Shown one piece after another: positions 32,346 through 44,561 of a DNA stretch of 64,000 nt. The stretch comes from Pyrus communis (lineage: Eukaryota; Streptophyta; Magnoliopsida; Rosales; Rosaceae): contig NC_084803.1 in the NCBI RefSeq assembly GCF_963583255.1, forward strand, positions 12,198,478 to 12,262,477, in the 5' to 3' direction. A program made the translations under genes and the position numbers. The first letter of the stretch is position 1. Every line of letters starts with the position of its first letter. The notes under the pieces are model-generated. The model was not told the DNA's origin, did no database searches, and saw only the letters and a list, made by a program, of their open reading frames with translations.

Positions 32346-32572
32346 TTGTCTCCAACGGTGAACTAAATCCCATAATATAGCCTTAAAACACTAAAAATCT
32401 ATCTCAACTAAGAGGGTAAAAAAAAATATTTTTTGAAGTGACGGACCAAAATTACAATTAAAACTAAACTTAGAACACGGAATTATCATCGACCAGTCAT
32501 TTATCATATAAAGCTATAAAAAATTATTAAAGCTCGAATTATATTTAGCCCTCCACTGCTGGAGATGGCCCG
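32346..32572. mobile_element. MITE-like element, Harbinger-type ends
   Basis: TCTCCAACGGTGAACTAAAT on the left resembles the minus-strand TCTCCAGCAGTGGAGGGCTA on the right, with AT-rich DNA between. Target duplication not resolved, so limits are approximate. Confidence 0.35.
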
Positions 32573-32939
32573 AGAGACCCGCCTCGCAAACTAATCTAGC
32601 AGTCCCGATGATGTTGTAGGCGCCGTTTGTTATTTGTTTACTAACAAATGGTGTGACGTGGACAACGAATCACCGCCATTGTCACATACGGTATGTCGTT
32701 TATCGAATGCGCGCGCTGGCCGACCTGCAGGTCGCTCTCACGCTCCCTAACACGGCCTTTCGCGTCTTGAAAGATTGAAAAAACGTGGATAATATAGACA
32801 CGAGGATTGGAACGTCAGCACACAAAACAAATTAGTCTAATTGGATAAGGACAAAAGTGAGACAAGGGAGTTGCATGGTGGGGGCTGCACGTGGACGTTG
32901 GTCATTGGACACAGATGGCCCATCTGCATTTTCACACAC

Positions 32940-33137
32940 GGACTTGGATGCTCTCCTGAGCTTAAGAAGAGATCATTCTGACCAAATGACTTGGACTGTT
33001 GGATGAAAATCTAACGACTACAAACAAGAAAGTTCTTTAAAAGTTATAATAATTATAGCCGTTGAATTTTCATCCAATGACCCAAATCTTTTGATCAGAA
33101 GAATCCTCTTCTTGAGGTCAGGAGGGGATCCAAATCC
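32940..33137. mobile_element. MITE of about 198 bp with long inverted arms
   Basis: GGACTTGGATGCTCTCCTGA on the left pairs with the minus-strand GGATTTGGATCCCCTCCTGA on the right, and similarity continues inwards (TTGGATGAAAATCTAACG against TTGGATGAAAATTCAACGG). It is nearly a full hairpin. The flanking duplication is unclear. Confidence 0.65.
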
Positions 33138-33289
33138 TTTCCACACGGCTTCTCCTCGCTTTATCATCAGATAATTGCGAATTGCAATGTTGTCCCCACA
33201 ATCTTTTGACCAGAATATTGTTCTTTTTTGCGTAATGACTAAAATGCCCTTTGTGCTACAAAAGCTACTATTGATCCATAATTATGGAT

Positions 33290-33490
33290 TCGTTTAAAAG
33301 TGTTTTTAAAATGATTAAAATTGATTTCGGATTTGAGTATTTTACGTGATTTTTGAAAAAAAAATACTAAATTGCAGAAGGCACATAAAGTGTTTTTTCA
33401 TAATTCATTTAGATGTTTGAGGGTTGATTTCGAAACCATTTTTACCAAAAACGTTTTAAGTTATTTTAAAAACACTTTTTAAACTAGCTA
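33290..33490. mobile_element. AT-rich MITE-like stretch
   Basis: AAAAGTGTTTTTAAAATGAT on the left mirrors CTTAAAATTTTTG-type words and ends with TTAAAAACACTTTTTAAACT on the right. A related stretch lies at about 63236-63460. Limits and class uncertain. Confidence 0.4.
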
Positions 33491-33610
33491 TCGCAGAATT
33501 TGAATGAAATAAGGGAAGGGACAATAACGTAAAATAGAGCATGAATGACTTCAACAATCTGAATATGTGGGACCGGTTACGTCTGCACTCATTTCTCTCT
33601 CGAGGATGAT

Positions 33611-33640
33611 CCTATAAACTATATAAACCACCACCACACC
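33611..33640 (+). promoter_or_regulatory. TATA box of the DVL-like peptide gene
   Basis: TATATAAA at 33620-33627, preceded by CCTATAAAC, lies about 84 bp before the ATG at 33711. This spacing suits a short leader. Inferred promoter. Confidence 0.6.
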
Positions 33641-33710
33641 ATCCATTCCTTCAGCATTAATCTATCTTGTTCTGTTATCCACCACCGATCTCCGCCGTCA
33701 CCGACTCCCC

Positions 33711-33893
33711 ATGACAACTTCTTACTTCCAGCAACCGCAAACACACCAAACTCGCCGCTGCAAGAGCCACCGGAAAATGGGGTTTGGAAAACGATGCTTG
33801 ATGATGGCAAAGCAACAGAAGACACGGTTCTACATCCTCGGACGCTGCGTTTCCATGCTCCTCTGCTGGCACGACCACTCCATCTCAGATTAG
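33711..33893 (+). CDS. DVL/ROTUNDIFOLIA-like small polypeptide (60 residues)
   Basis: Short single-exon gene. The C-terminal half, GFGKRCLMMAKQQKTRFYIL then GRCVSMLLCWHDH (residues 24-56), carries the RTF/DVL core: KRC, a basic KxR stretch, YIL, RC, and ML-CW. One usual Arg is Gly (GRC for RRC). Family members are membrane-associated plant peptides that alter cell proliferation and organ shape when overexpressed; the role here is inferred. The N-terminal 23 residues are polar (Gln, His, Arg), as is common in the family. Overlapping minus-strand frames lack any family signature. Confidence 0.88.
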   Translation: MTTSYFQQPQTHQTRRCKSHRKMGFGKRCLMMAKQQKTRFYILGRCVSMLLCWHDHSISD

Positions 33894-35590
33894 ATAGTTC
33901 CACAATCCGAAACTGATTGGTCCGTGTGATGCAGCGGAATTTACGATAGAAGGATCAGGTGGCAGAATCCTATTGATTTTCTGTTCTCCAAACTCCCCCA
34001 AGAGTCGAAACTGAAAGCTGAAGAAAAGCCGTGGTTGGTGGCAGAGCTTTAGGGTCGAAAGAACTCGATCAACGGCAATTGCTTTCGCAAGCCAAGAGAA
34101 AATATGATGTAGAAATGAAGCTAAAGTGTGCTTGTTTGTAATTGTGACTTTAGATTTTGCTTCTTTTGACTTATGTGACATACACATACAATAATTCATG
34201 TACACATGTTGAGAAATTTGAAAGGAGATCAAAGATCAAATGGAAAACAATGATTCACATACGTCCCTACTATTTTGTGTTGGTTAAATGAATATATGGG
34301 GTTTATTTAGTAGTAAAAATGAAGTGTCTCATAAAACAAGAATGCTAAGATCAGTTGTGCGTGCATACATGAACGTCACAGAACATAAACACCTAAATTA
34401 GTGCATGAGCAAAACTGATCCTAACAGTCCTCTCATTCATAAATCATATTAGATGATGCCCTGAGAAAGAAAAATTAAAATGTTAAAATCAGTCACACAT
34501 AAATAAATAGATGAGATGATTTGAGAAATCATGTTTTTGGAATTCACAAAGCAGGGACTTTAGCCTATGAGTGTGATTATTCTAAAACTCATCTCTTTCA
34601 TAAATCATATTAGACAATTAGCAAGTTCCATGAGGAAGAGAAACTAAATTATGAGAGAGAGAGAGAACATGAGATACGTAAGTGTTTTTTTTTTTTTTTT
34701 CTTTAAAAGGGGGGCAACTAGTGGCAAGTTACGATTATTCACTCATTCCGAGGGTCGGAAAGACTCACAAGGCATTTCAACCTCTCCTTAACTACAAATT
34801 TGGCTTTCACACCAGCAACGGGTTTCGAACCGGAGAACTAGTGTTTATAGCCCCGATGGAATGAGGAAAAAAAAAATCTATAGTCTTATTTAATTCATTG
34901 AAGTTGCTGCAAAATGTCAATTTGTGAATAAAAATGGTAGATCGGCTTGTTGAGCTATTTTAATCTGTCAAGTTATCTACTAAGAGCAGCAATATATAAT
35001 ATACAATATACAAAAAAGTCAGAAATGAGAGTTGTATATGTGCATAAACATTAGATTTGTTTTTTAATTTATTAGTGTTACTATTATATATTTGGTACGT
35101 ATCCAAATTTCCAAATTGTTCACATGTTTCAAGTTTTAAATTTAGACTTTCAAGTGTAAAATGAATGTTTTCAATTTATTTAAAAGTTCTTGAAAAGTGC
35201 AGGGTAATTTCTTTAAAATGCCAATAACATCTCTCTAAAAACAAGAAAAAACTGAGGAGAAAGAAAGGTTGATAATCCCCAATAGTTTGGTGTAAACAGA
35301 AATCGAGTTTTCAATTAGTTAAGTTTTGAGAAAGAAATATGAACATCCATTTCAATGATTTCATACAAGCTAGGTCAATTGATCAGCTTCTTCTTCTTTG
35401 ATTTGTGACGTTCAACCCTGCTCTTGTCGCTACACATCACACGCACCTAATACGATTTATATATAAGCATCGTGGGCAATAATTCAACACATTAACTTAA
35501 TCATATATATTGTAAGTTGTTATATTAAAGCATCAACATGAAATTAGGGTTACATGCGATTCACACGGACAAATGAATATACATGAACTT
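33894..35590. other. Intergenic region, no gene; one tRNA-related fragment
   Basis: AT-rich DNA. At about 34700-34865, read on the minus strand, GGTTCGAAACCCG is a good pol III B-box-like word in a stretch beginning with a T run on the plus strand, suggesting a SINE or LINE tail on the minus strand. Otherwise nothing recognised. Confidence 0.4.
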
Positions 35591-36205
35591 ACATGGCAGA
35601 GCCAGGAATTTAAAATGATGGAGTCAAAAAATAGTTTTAAAAAATTCATCATACTTTCATTTATAATTGTCCACGATGTGTTCTCATTAGAAACATAGTA
35701 TCACAACATTATTATCAATAGAACCAAAAACATCTTTCTCAATGTACACAACCAAACTATCATTCAACCATTGATCACCCATCTTATTATGAGGTGGATT
35801 CTTCATAATTTTCATTACCGAAAAAGCTCTTTCAACTGAAGCAGTCGCAACAGTTAAATCAATGCTAATTTCACTAGCAAGTACACCAAGGGATACTGTT
35901 TGTCCCTCTTTGTCTCCGCCAACTTTTGTGCAAGGTTACTAATTCATTTCAACGCAGAAAACTCATTAGCTTTGTTAAATTAAGAAGGCATTAATTAAAA
36001 AATATTTTTTATTTTTTTAGGGATAAGTTTAGAAAAGGATAAGTTTACAAGTAAAAGGTTATTGGGATACGTTAACAAAGCAGCGTGCTGCTGCAATGCT
36101 GCTGTTGCAGTGCTGCTATACGAGTTCATAAAATTTTCAGAGGATAACTTGACAAGGTTATTGGGGTCAAGGGATGCCAATGCCCCCGCATTGGCTCCGC
36201 TATCA
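35591..36205 (-). mobile_element. hAT-like relic, transposase dimerisation region
   Basis: On the minus strand 35720-35865 reads TVATASVERAFSVMKIMKN then KMGDQWLNDSLVVYIEKDVF, the C-terminal dimerisation region of TTF-type hAT transposases. Ends GGCAGAGCCAGG and (minus) AGCGGAGCCAATG are inverted. Stops are present; no clean 8-bp duplication found. Confidence 0.7.
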
Positions 36206-36590
36206 ATCAATATTCTACAAAAGACTTGCCTGTAGATGTCGCCTTGAAGGAAGAATGTGAAGTAGTCTTCTACTCTCAGCACACTAAATTATTTTCTGCT
36301 ATATGAATAGGGTTTTGCATATTAGAATTGTGTAGTGCGAGAGCATGGACTGCATCTTTATATGCATTTAGGGTTACTCTCGATCCCACTTATTATTGGA
36401 AAGCGATATTTACCCTAATCACAACCAAATCATATTAAGTTTCATCATGATTCCAAATCCTTGTATTTACTTAATAAGGGTTTCTATAAATTAGTTGCAT
36501 AGTCAAGACTCCATGATTCTTACTTCATTAAGACTACCAGATCGCTCGAGTATCAAGTAATTCAAACGGTAGTTCATTGTCATTCATATA
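36206..36590. other. Spacer, nothing recognised
   Basis: AT-rich, no ORF with family signature. A minus-strand frame over the junction (MLRVEDYFTFFLQGDIY) is not recognised. Confidence 0.4.
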
Positions 36591-37620
36591 GGTACCGTTT
36601 GGTACGTGGGATGAGACGGAACACGCTTGTCCTACGTTAGGTGCGCCAAAGACAGTGGAATGCGTTGTCCCATGGAACGAGATTTGGTTAAATTTCCGTT
36701 CCACCTCCCCCTGGAACGACTCGTTCCACCCCGTGGAACACAAAATTATAAAATTTTAAGACAAAAATACCCCTCATCTTATTCAATATTTACACCATCT
36801 AAATTATAAAACAAAACCTAAAATTCTATCATCTTCTTTCCATCTTCTCTGCCACTGCCTTTTTTCTCCTGGGCCTCTCGCAACCTTCCTCCGCACCCTC
36901 TCCCGTAGCCTCTCTTTTCTTTTCTCCCAGGTCACTTGCAAGTACATTTTTCTTTCCCATTTCTCATCTACTTGGATTATTCATCGCTTTCTGTTTGGTT
37001 GCCGAGAAAGTTCAAGGAAACCACATAGAAAAATTGAAATTTCAACAATAACAGGCAAAAACAATCGGAAGTTAGCGACTTGAGGTTCCGTGAATTAACT
37101 TTTTATTGTCATTGATTAGTTGGTTACCAGATTAGATCATTAGAGATTCATCTCGACATAACAAATTCATGGTTGAATTGGTATTTGGGTATTTTCTGAA
37201 TTTGGTTATTATGATTACCATTTTTCCCGAATACAAGCCTAGCAACCCAGGCTAATCCAATCCCAGTAAGCCTATTCGAACCCAACCCCACCTTCCTCTT
37301 GCCGCTTCCCTCCTCCCTGCTAGTCCCACGACGAGACCGTCGCCCTCCGCTGCGAAAACCTCAAGACCACCCACTTGCAGGACGTGGCCGACGCCGTCGC
37401 TTGAGGGATGGAACGGCAAGGATTAGACGGAAGATGTGAGGGATGACGTTGAACTTGTTGGCGGTGGCTCAGGTAAGGTTAAACTAGTCGAAGTGGATGG
37501 GTATGATTATCATTTAATCCTTCGTTCCATTCCGGCCTAAGCGTACATCAAACGTAGCATAGAACCTCCATTCCATCTTATTCTGTCTTGTTCCATCCTG
37601 TCTACATACCAAACGGTACT
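36591..37620. mobile_element. TIR DNA transposon with GC-rich internal cargo
   Basis: Left end GGTACCGTTTGGTACGTGGG and, read from the right, AGTACCGTTTGGTATGTAGA are inverted repeats, with further similarity inwards (GAACGAGTCGTTCC-type words). Flanks ATA (36588-36590) and ATA (37621-37623) give a 3-bp duplication. No transposase. The centre, 36840-37450, is GC-rich and gene-like (see findings). PIF/Harbinger is a guess from the 3-bp duplication. Confidence 0.65.
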
Positions 37621-38440
37621 ATAAGGTTTTTACATCTATAACTCTTTAAAAGCAACATTTAGTTTATATAAAAAAATAATAATAAAATAAAAAAACGTCA
37701 CTTAGTACAACACCCTGGTCAATTCTTTTGGATACGTTATATATTCTTTTGGATACGTTATATATATGAGAAAAGCTGTCGAAATGTATTTTGGATGTAT
37801 ATTATTAGTGCCTACTTTTCGATTGTATTTTGGGCATTGTTGCTTTCCACTGGGACGAAGAACTCAATTTCTCAAACACACAAAACTCAAGAAGAAACAT
37901 CCCCGAGAAAGACTGATATGCTCTTGAGAAAAGGTCATGTGCTTTGTACGTGCTTCATTTAGACATATATTATTATGATTCAATAATTAAGTGAAATTAG
38001 TAGACAGTTGACTTTTGAACTAGAGAATAATCAGCCAATCAATGGTTGTTATTAACATTTCAAAAATCTTATTCTGCACTTTTCACAAATGTATTTTTTT
38101 TTATAATTATAGAAAGTTTAGAATACCAAATAAAATTTTTGAAGTGCTATAGTTTCTTAGTCACATAACTCTTTCAAGGTAATTAAGATTTAACAATGCA
38201 GATGCGAGTTATGTTAGCTAAAAGTTAGTGCGTGCGCTTTCATGTACTCAAGTACCAATCTTTTTCCCTGAAGATTAGAATATGTTATTGTCCAAAAAAA
38301 CAGTAAGGAAGGAAGAAGAGGAAAATCTTTCTTTCTTTCTTTCTTTCTTTCTTTTTTGTTTACATTTTTATCCAATAAGGTAGAAGAGGAAACATAAACC
38401 ACAAACGTACATTATATAAACTAAGCTAATTAGGAATCGG
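37621..38440. other. Spacer with a decayed MITE copy
   Basis: At 38045-38153, TTATTAACATTTCAAAAATC and the minus-strand TATAGCACTTCAAAAATTTT are inverted ends like those of the MITE at 31904. A duplicated word, TTCTTTTGGATACGTTATAT, occurs twice (37723 and 37743). No gene seen. Confidence 0.5.
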
Positions 38441-38515
38441 GGATACCGGACACATTATATATATGCAAGGACGAAGAGGAACCTAAGAAGATATCAACAA
38501 ACGAAGAACTCGAAG

Positions 38516-39386
38516 GTGAAGAAGCAAAGTGTTCGTACTCTAGGTCATATGGCGTGTCCAAACGTTGAGGTGAAACCGGATGCAGACGAAGACGATGATA
38601 CTTTATTTTTCACACCCATGCTGAAGAATGCCGTTAAGGGCAATCAAGAATCAGAATCTGAAAATGGAACGCTAGCTGGTAATATACTTTTGAAAGTATT
38701 GTGGTCTTTCAGTTCATGTGAATTTTTCACTTGCAACCTTCTTAGCCTTTGGTTTCTAGCAGTTTTTTTTTTTTGAATAAATGATATTCTCTACACTAAG
38801 AGCGTGGGGAGCGGTCCTCACAATGGGCTAACTAGTAATAATGTGGTTTCTTGCAGTTGAGGCGAAAGAAGTACCATAATTAGTAACGTGGACACATTAC
38901 AGGTTCAGTTGGAGTGCTGATTTGATCGCATTCGCTCTTTGAGCGAGGGCAGTCGTCTGCTGTATACATGTTCCGGTACTTCATACACTTCTGCACTCAC
39001 ATAAACTGCTTTTTCAACTATATCTAGGTGGCAGAGTCAGCTTTGAATGCCACTATAAAGGATCCAATATTTCACAGGGTTTATACAAATATGCTTTTGT
39101 GGTACTTTCCGTCTTTGGATTGATTCATCTTACAGGCAATGTTTTGGCTTAAGCTTTAGGCTGCCAGAAGGATGCCTTGTTTAATAATTCATCAAGTGTT
39201 ACCCGTTTTGCTGCTGGATAGTAAGCTCATCTGGTATTGGGAAGAATACGCAAACTCGGCTCGTTGTTGCTGGTTTGCTTTTGTTCACCCGGCTAATACA
39301 GAAACAAGACACCGAGAACAGTCTAACGGCCAAGAAGGCGAAAACCCTGCACTCTATACGATCCACTGCTGTCTGTTGAATCACTT
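38516..39386 (+). pseudogene. Unrecognised gene, decayed or partial
   Basis: Exon-like pieces: 38516-38681 (VEVKPDADEDDDTLFFTPML), 38857 on (VEAKEVP then stop), 38902-38974 (FDRIRSLSEGSRLLYTC, in a frame broken by TGA), about 39030-39077 (VAESALNATIKDPIFHR), about 39160-39220 (DALFNNSSSVTRFAAG) and 39240-39386 (GKNTQTRLVVAGLLLFTRLI ... STAVC, stop). They lie in order with plausible splice sites and look like one protein ending in a short hydrophobic segment, but at least one stop or frameshift interrupts it. A poly-T repeat insertion sits at 38764-38845. I do not recognise the family. Confidence 0.4.
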
Positions 39387-40650
39387 GTAACCTTTCGTGT
39401 AGACGGTGCCAGATATGAACTAGCTTCTAAGAAATGTAACAAATTTAGAATATTTCAATTTACTACCGTCCAGTAAATTCTCATACTATCTGTACTGTGA
39501 TGGGAGTACTTTTAATTCATGGTTTGTACATGCAGAGAATAGTTAGTGTGTTGTACCATCACGCGTGACAAAAACACGCAACTTTCACGTAAGTTTCTGC
39601 TTTATGGAATACCGAAGGTTTCTGCTGTCAGATCCTAAACGGTAAAAAATCCTTAAAATACACTGGACGATAGACGATATTCGATACCACTGCTTCTCAA
39701 ACTGTAGGGACAGGGAGGCAACAAAATCTGAATAAATCCAATGTGTGGCACTTGGGACGCCAGAGGCTTATAGGAATTGGTAGTGCCATGTGTGAATTTA
39801 GCATTCTCCTTCCTTCTCCCTTGGAATTGCACTATATATTATATAACACAACTTGGGTAGCAAAACACTTTTAGTGACGATAAAGTGTCAAACTTTGATG
39901 TAAAAAGCAACAGAAAAGATGGAGCCTGCAAATTGATGGTGAAATTAACACGTAGGTTTTGGCTGGAAAGTTAGCGTTTTGGAGTACTCTCTTTAAGTTT
40001 TCTTCTAAAAGAACAGTCAATGGCTTTTCTTCTCATGGTCTCACTATCTTTGCTATAAGTCTTCATGTTCCCATGCATTTTCTCAAAAGCTACTAAACTA
40101 GTCGAGAAACTTCGATAGAGTTGTCTGATTATGACAGTTCTCACATTAAGTGAACTACTATACCGAGTCAGATGGAATCAAAATATCGGGTGTTTCATAC
40201 TTCTATTGTGAGAGCTAACCTCATAACGCGTTCTAGATGCCTTTTGCACAAGTTTTTCTCTTAAACCAATAGGCAATGCATTTCACTCTTTCTTTCTAGA
40301 TTGGGGCTATCTAACCAGTGCAACTCTCAGATTGAGTGGACCAACATTGGGTCGAGTGGAACTAAAATATAAGGAGTTTCATAATTTTGTGAGAGCTACT
40401 TTACAAATGACGTGTTATGGATAACTCTGCAAAAGTTTTTTTCCCTAAACCAATAGGCAATGCATTTTACTCTTTTTCTTTGTGGACGGCCAAATTAGCA
40501 TGGGTTTAGTATTCATATTTAATAAACTAACGCTAAACAAATAGCATGGGTTGGCCACCATAACTGAATAACTGAATTAAGCAACGAATCTTACATTTTT
40601 TTTCTGCTTTTCTCTCACCTCCCCCATGAAAGTTCTAACACTGAAATTCT
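39387..40650. other. Intergenic region with a diverged tandem duplication
   Basis: Two copies of about 185 bp at about 40136-40310 and 40325-40490 share AAACCAATAGGCAATGCATT and the wording TTTCATA ... GTGAGAGCTA. No gene recognised. Confidence 0.6.
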
Positions 40651-40705
40651 AGAGAGAAAGAGAAAGAGAGTGAGAGAAAGATTGCAACTTTTCACTCTAT
40701 ATATT
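40650..40705 (+). promoter_or_regulatory. Promoter of the beta-1,3-glucanase gene
   Basis: CTATATATT at 40697-40705 is a TATA-like box about 165 bp before the ATG at 40868, preceded by a GA-rich tract (40650-40680) and followed by a CT-rich leader. Promoter inferred. Confidence 0.55.
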
Positions 40706-40867
40706 CAGGAAGAGAACCAAAAGAATTCCCTTCTTCCTCCCTCTCTCTCTTCCCTGCATCTCCCAAATCATTGGAGGCCTCGAAATCTTTCTCGATTCTT
40801 GCTCCATTCAACAAAGATTAAGATTCTAAGACAACCCTTTTAATTCTTTCCCAAAAGAAACCGAAAA

Positions 40868-42786
<1,919 letters not shown>

Positions 42787-43480
42787 CATAAAGCTTTTAG
42801 GAAGCCATGGTTTCAAAGTATAGGACTTTTTTTTCCTCTTATTTTCTTACATTGATTCTACAATCTTTAAAATGTAGTGGACTCATAAGTTTAAATGTGA
42901 ATTATTTCTATGACTTTGGAGTTTGCATTTATGAATACTTTTATTGTGATGGTCGCACAGAAAAATTTCTTGCAATGAGAGTTACATATAAACAAACTCT
43001 CCTCCTCTCTTATATAAACAAACTGTTTTTTCCTCGCGTATTTTTTGTATAATGAGGAGAATCTTCATTTCCGTTTTAGTCATATACAAGTTTTAAGATA
43101 AATTTGCAAAGAGCTTATGGTTTAAGTGATTAACAACATTTAACTTTGTATTCGGATAACTGTAAGTCAAATGTGATTAGTAGCATCTTTGCATTTGAGG
43201 TACTCTATTCAGATTTCCTCTTCTCTAGTATTGTGCTTTTTTTTCTCGAAAGAATGATAATGGATTAGGCGAGTCGAGCTACGCATAAGGCTTGACCGTT
43301 GGACTGCAATAGTAGAAACCTTATTCTCTAAGCCTGCACAACGAGAAAAGAAAGAACCAAAACTCTAGAATTAGTCGTCAACTACATGTAGACTACTTCC
43401 TTTCCACTCAAAGCGATTAAAAATGGTTAACTCTATAACAGAACGACCTCCTCTCAGTCACCTATATCCGAATTTATTAA
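42787..43480. other. 3' flank of the glucanase gene, nothing else recognised
   Basis: AT-rich 3' untranslated and intergenic DNA. From about 43230 a repeat-like stretch (CGAAAGAATGATAATGGATT) leads into the LINE relic. Confidence 0.4.
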
Positions 43481-44035
43481 ATAAAGAAAAGTGAAAATAA
43501 AAGAATACAAGCAGGGGGACGAAAAATAGGACAAAACTCAAGGTCACAAGCATGGGCAGCAGTTGCAAAATCTGGAAAAGTGGACCACCAATAATAAGCA
43601 CTACCAACTGCGATAAAAGAAGTTAGGGCATCAACAACTTGATTACCCTCGCGATAAATATGTGTACAAAAAATACTCATATGACGAAGGCGTCATCAAC
43701 AATTGTTCCAATCAACCAAGAGAAACCAAGGAATTGATTTAGGGGAACAATAAAGATATTGAATAACCAATATGAAATCAGTTTCAATCCAAATATGCTT
43801 CTAGTCTCGAATCTAAGAAGCACGAACCACCTCAATGAAAGCTAATACTTTTGCAGCCACTAAACTAACAAACTCCGTATTTGAAGAGAAAGAAACAAGA
43901 ATATGTGCATCTGAATTACGAAAAATCTCATCGAAACCAACACGATCATTTGTGCAACAACCATCTGTATTCACCTTAACCCATTCAGATTGCGGTGCAT
44001 CAAATCACCAGAATGAATGAGTCGAATCAGTGAGA
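43480..44035 (-). mobile_element. LINE-type RNase H domain relic
   Basis: Read on the minus strand, SEWVKVNTDGCC, a FDEIFRNSDAHIL-like segment, VRASWIRDKKHIWIETDF and finally HIYREGNQVVDAL follow the order of the RNase H-like domain found at the end of plant LINE or reverse-transcriptase-like proteins. The frame has stops (about 43683-43690). Upstream domains are absent, so it is a 3' truncated or decayed copy. Confidence 0.7.
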
Positions 44036-44561
44036 AGGCGTCCCAGCAAAATCTTCCAAACGAGAAGACTTTAACGAGGCTGAATTCGTTGAGATGTTTT
44101 ATCGTTCATACAAATGATAAGGTTTGGAGGTAAACTCTCAATTAAAATGATTTTGTTTGAAAGGACGATATCTACGTAATTTATTCTAAATTACAAAGTC
44201 ACTAATGCTACGGTCCACTTGTATTTCTTTTTACTGGTATCTAAAAATTCGACTCTTATAAATGACATATTTGATACTGAATTATTACTAGTTTTGTACC
44301 TAAATAAGAACATTAGATTTAAATTTTTTCCTAATTAGCAACCTTGGTTGATATTCAGCCCATAGCTGAACCTCTATTTACGTTTCTGACCCATTTCCTT
44401 CCCTGCCACCGAACTCAAATCATAAACCGAAAATATCACCACCAATGACCCCCATTTCCTTCTTCGATTCTTCAGCCTCCATTAATTCCATAAATTATAC
44501 ATTCATACATATAATCTCCATTTCTACAATTTTTTCTTTGTAATTGTATAAAAGTAAAGAA
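44036..44561. other. Spacer and promoter of the syntaxin gene
   Basis: AT-rich up to about 44400, then a leader with TTATACATTCATACATATAA near 44496. No other gene seen. Confidence 0.4.
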
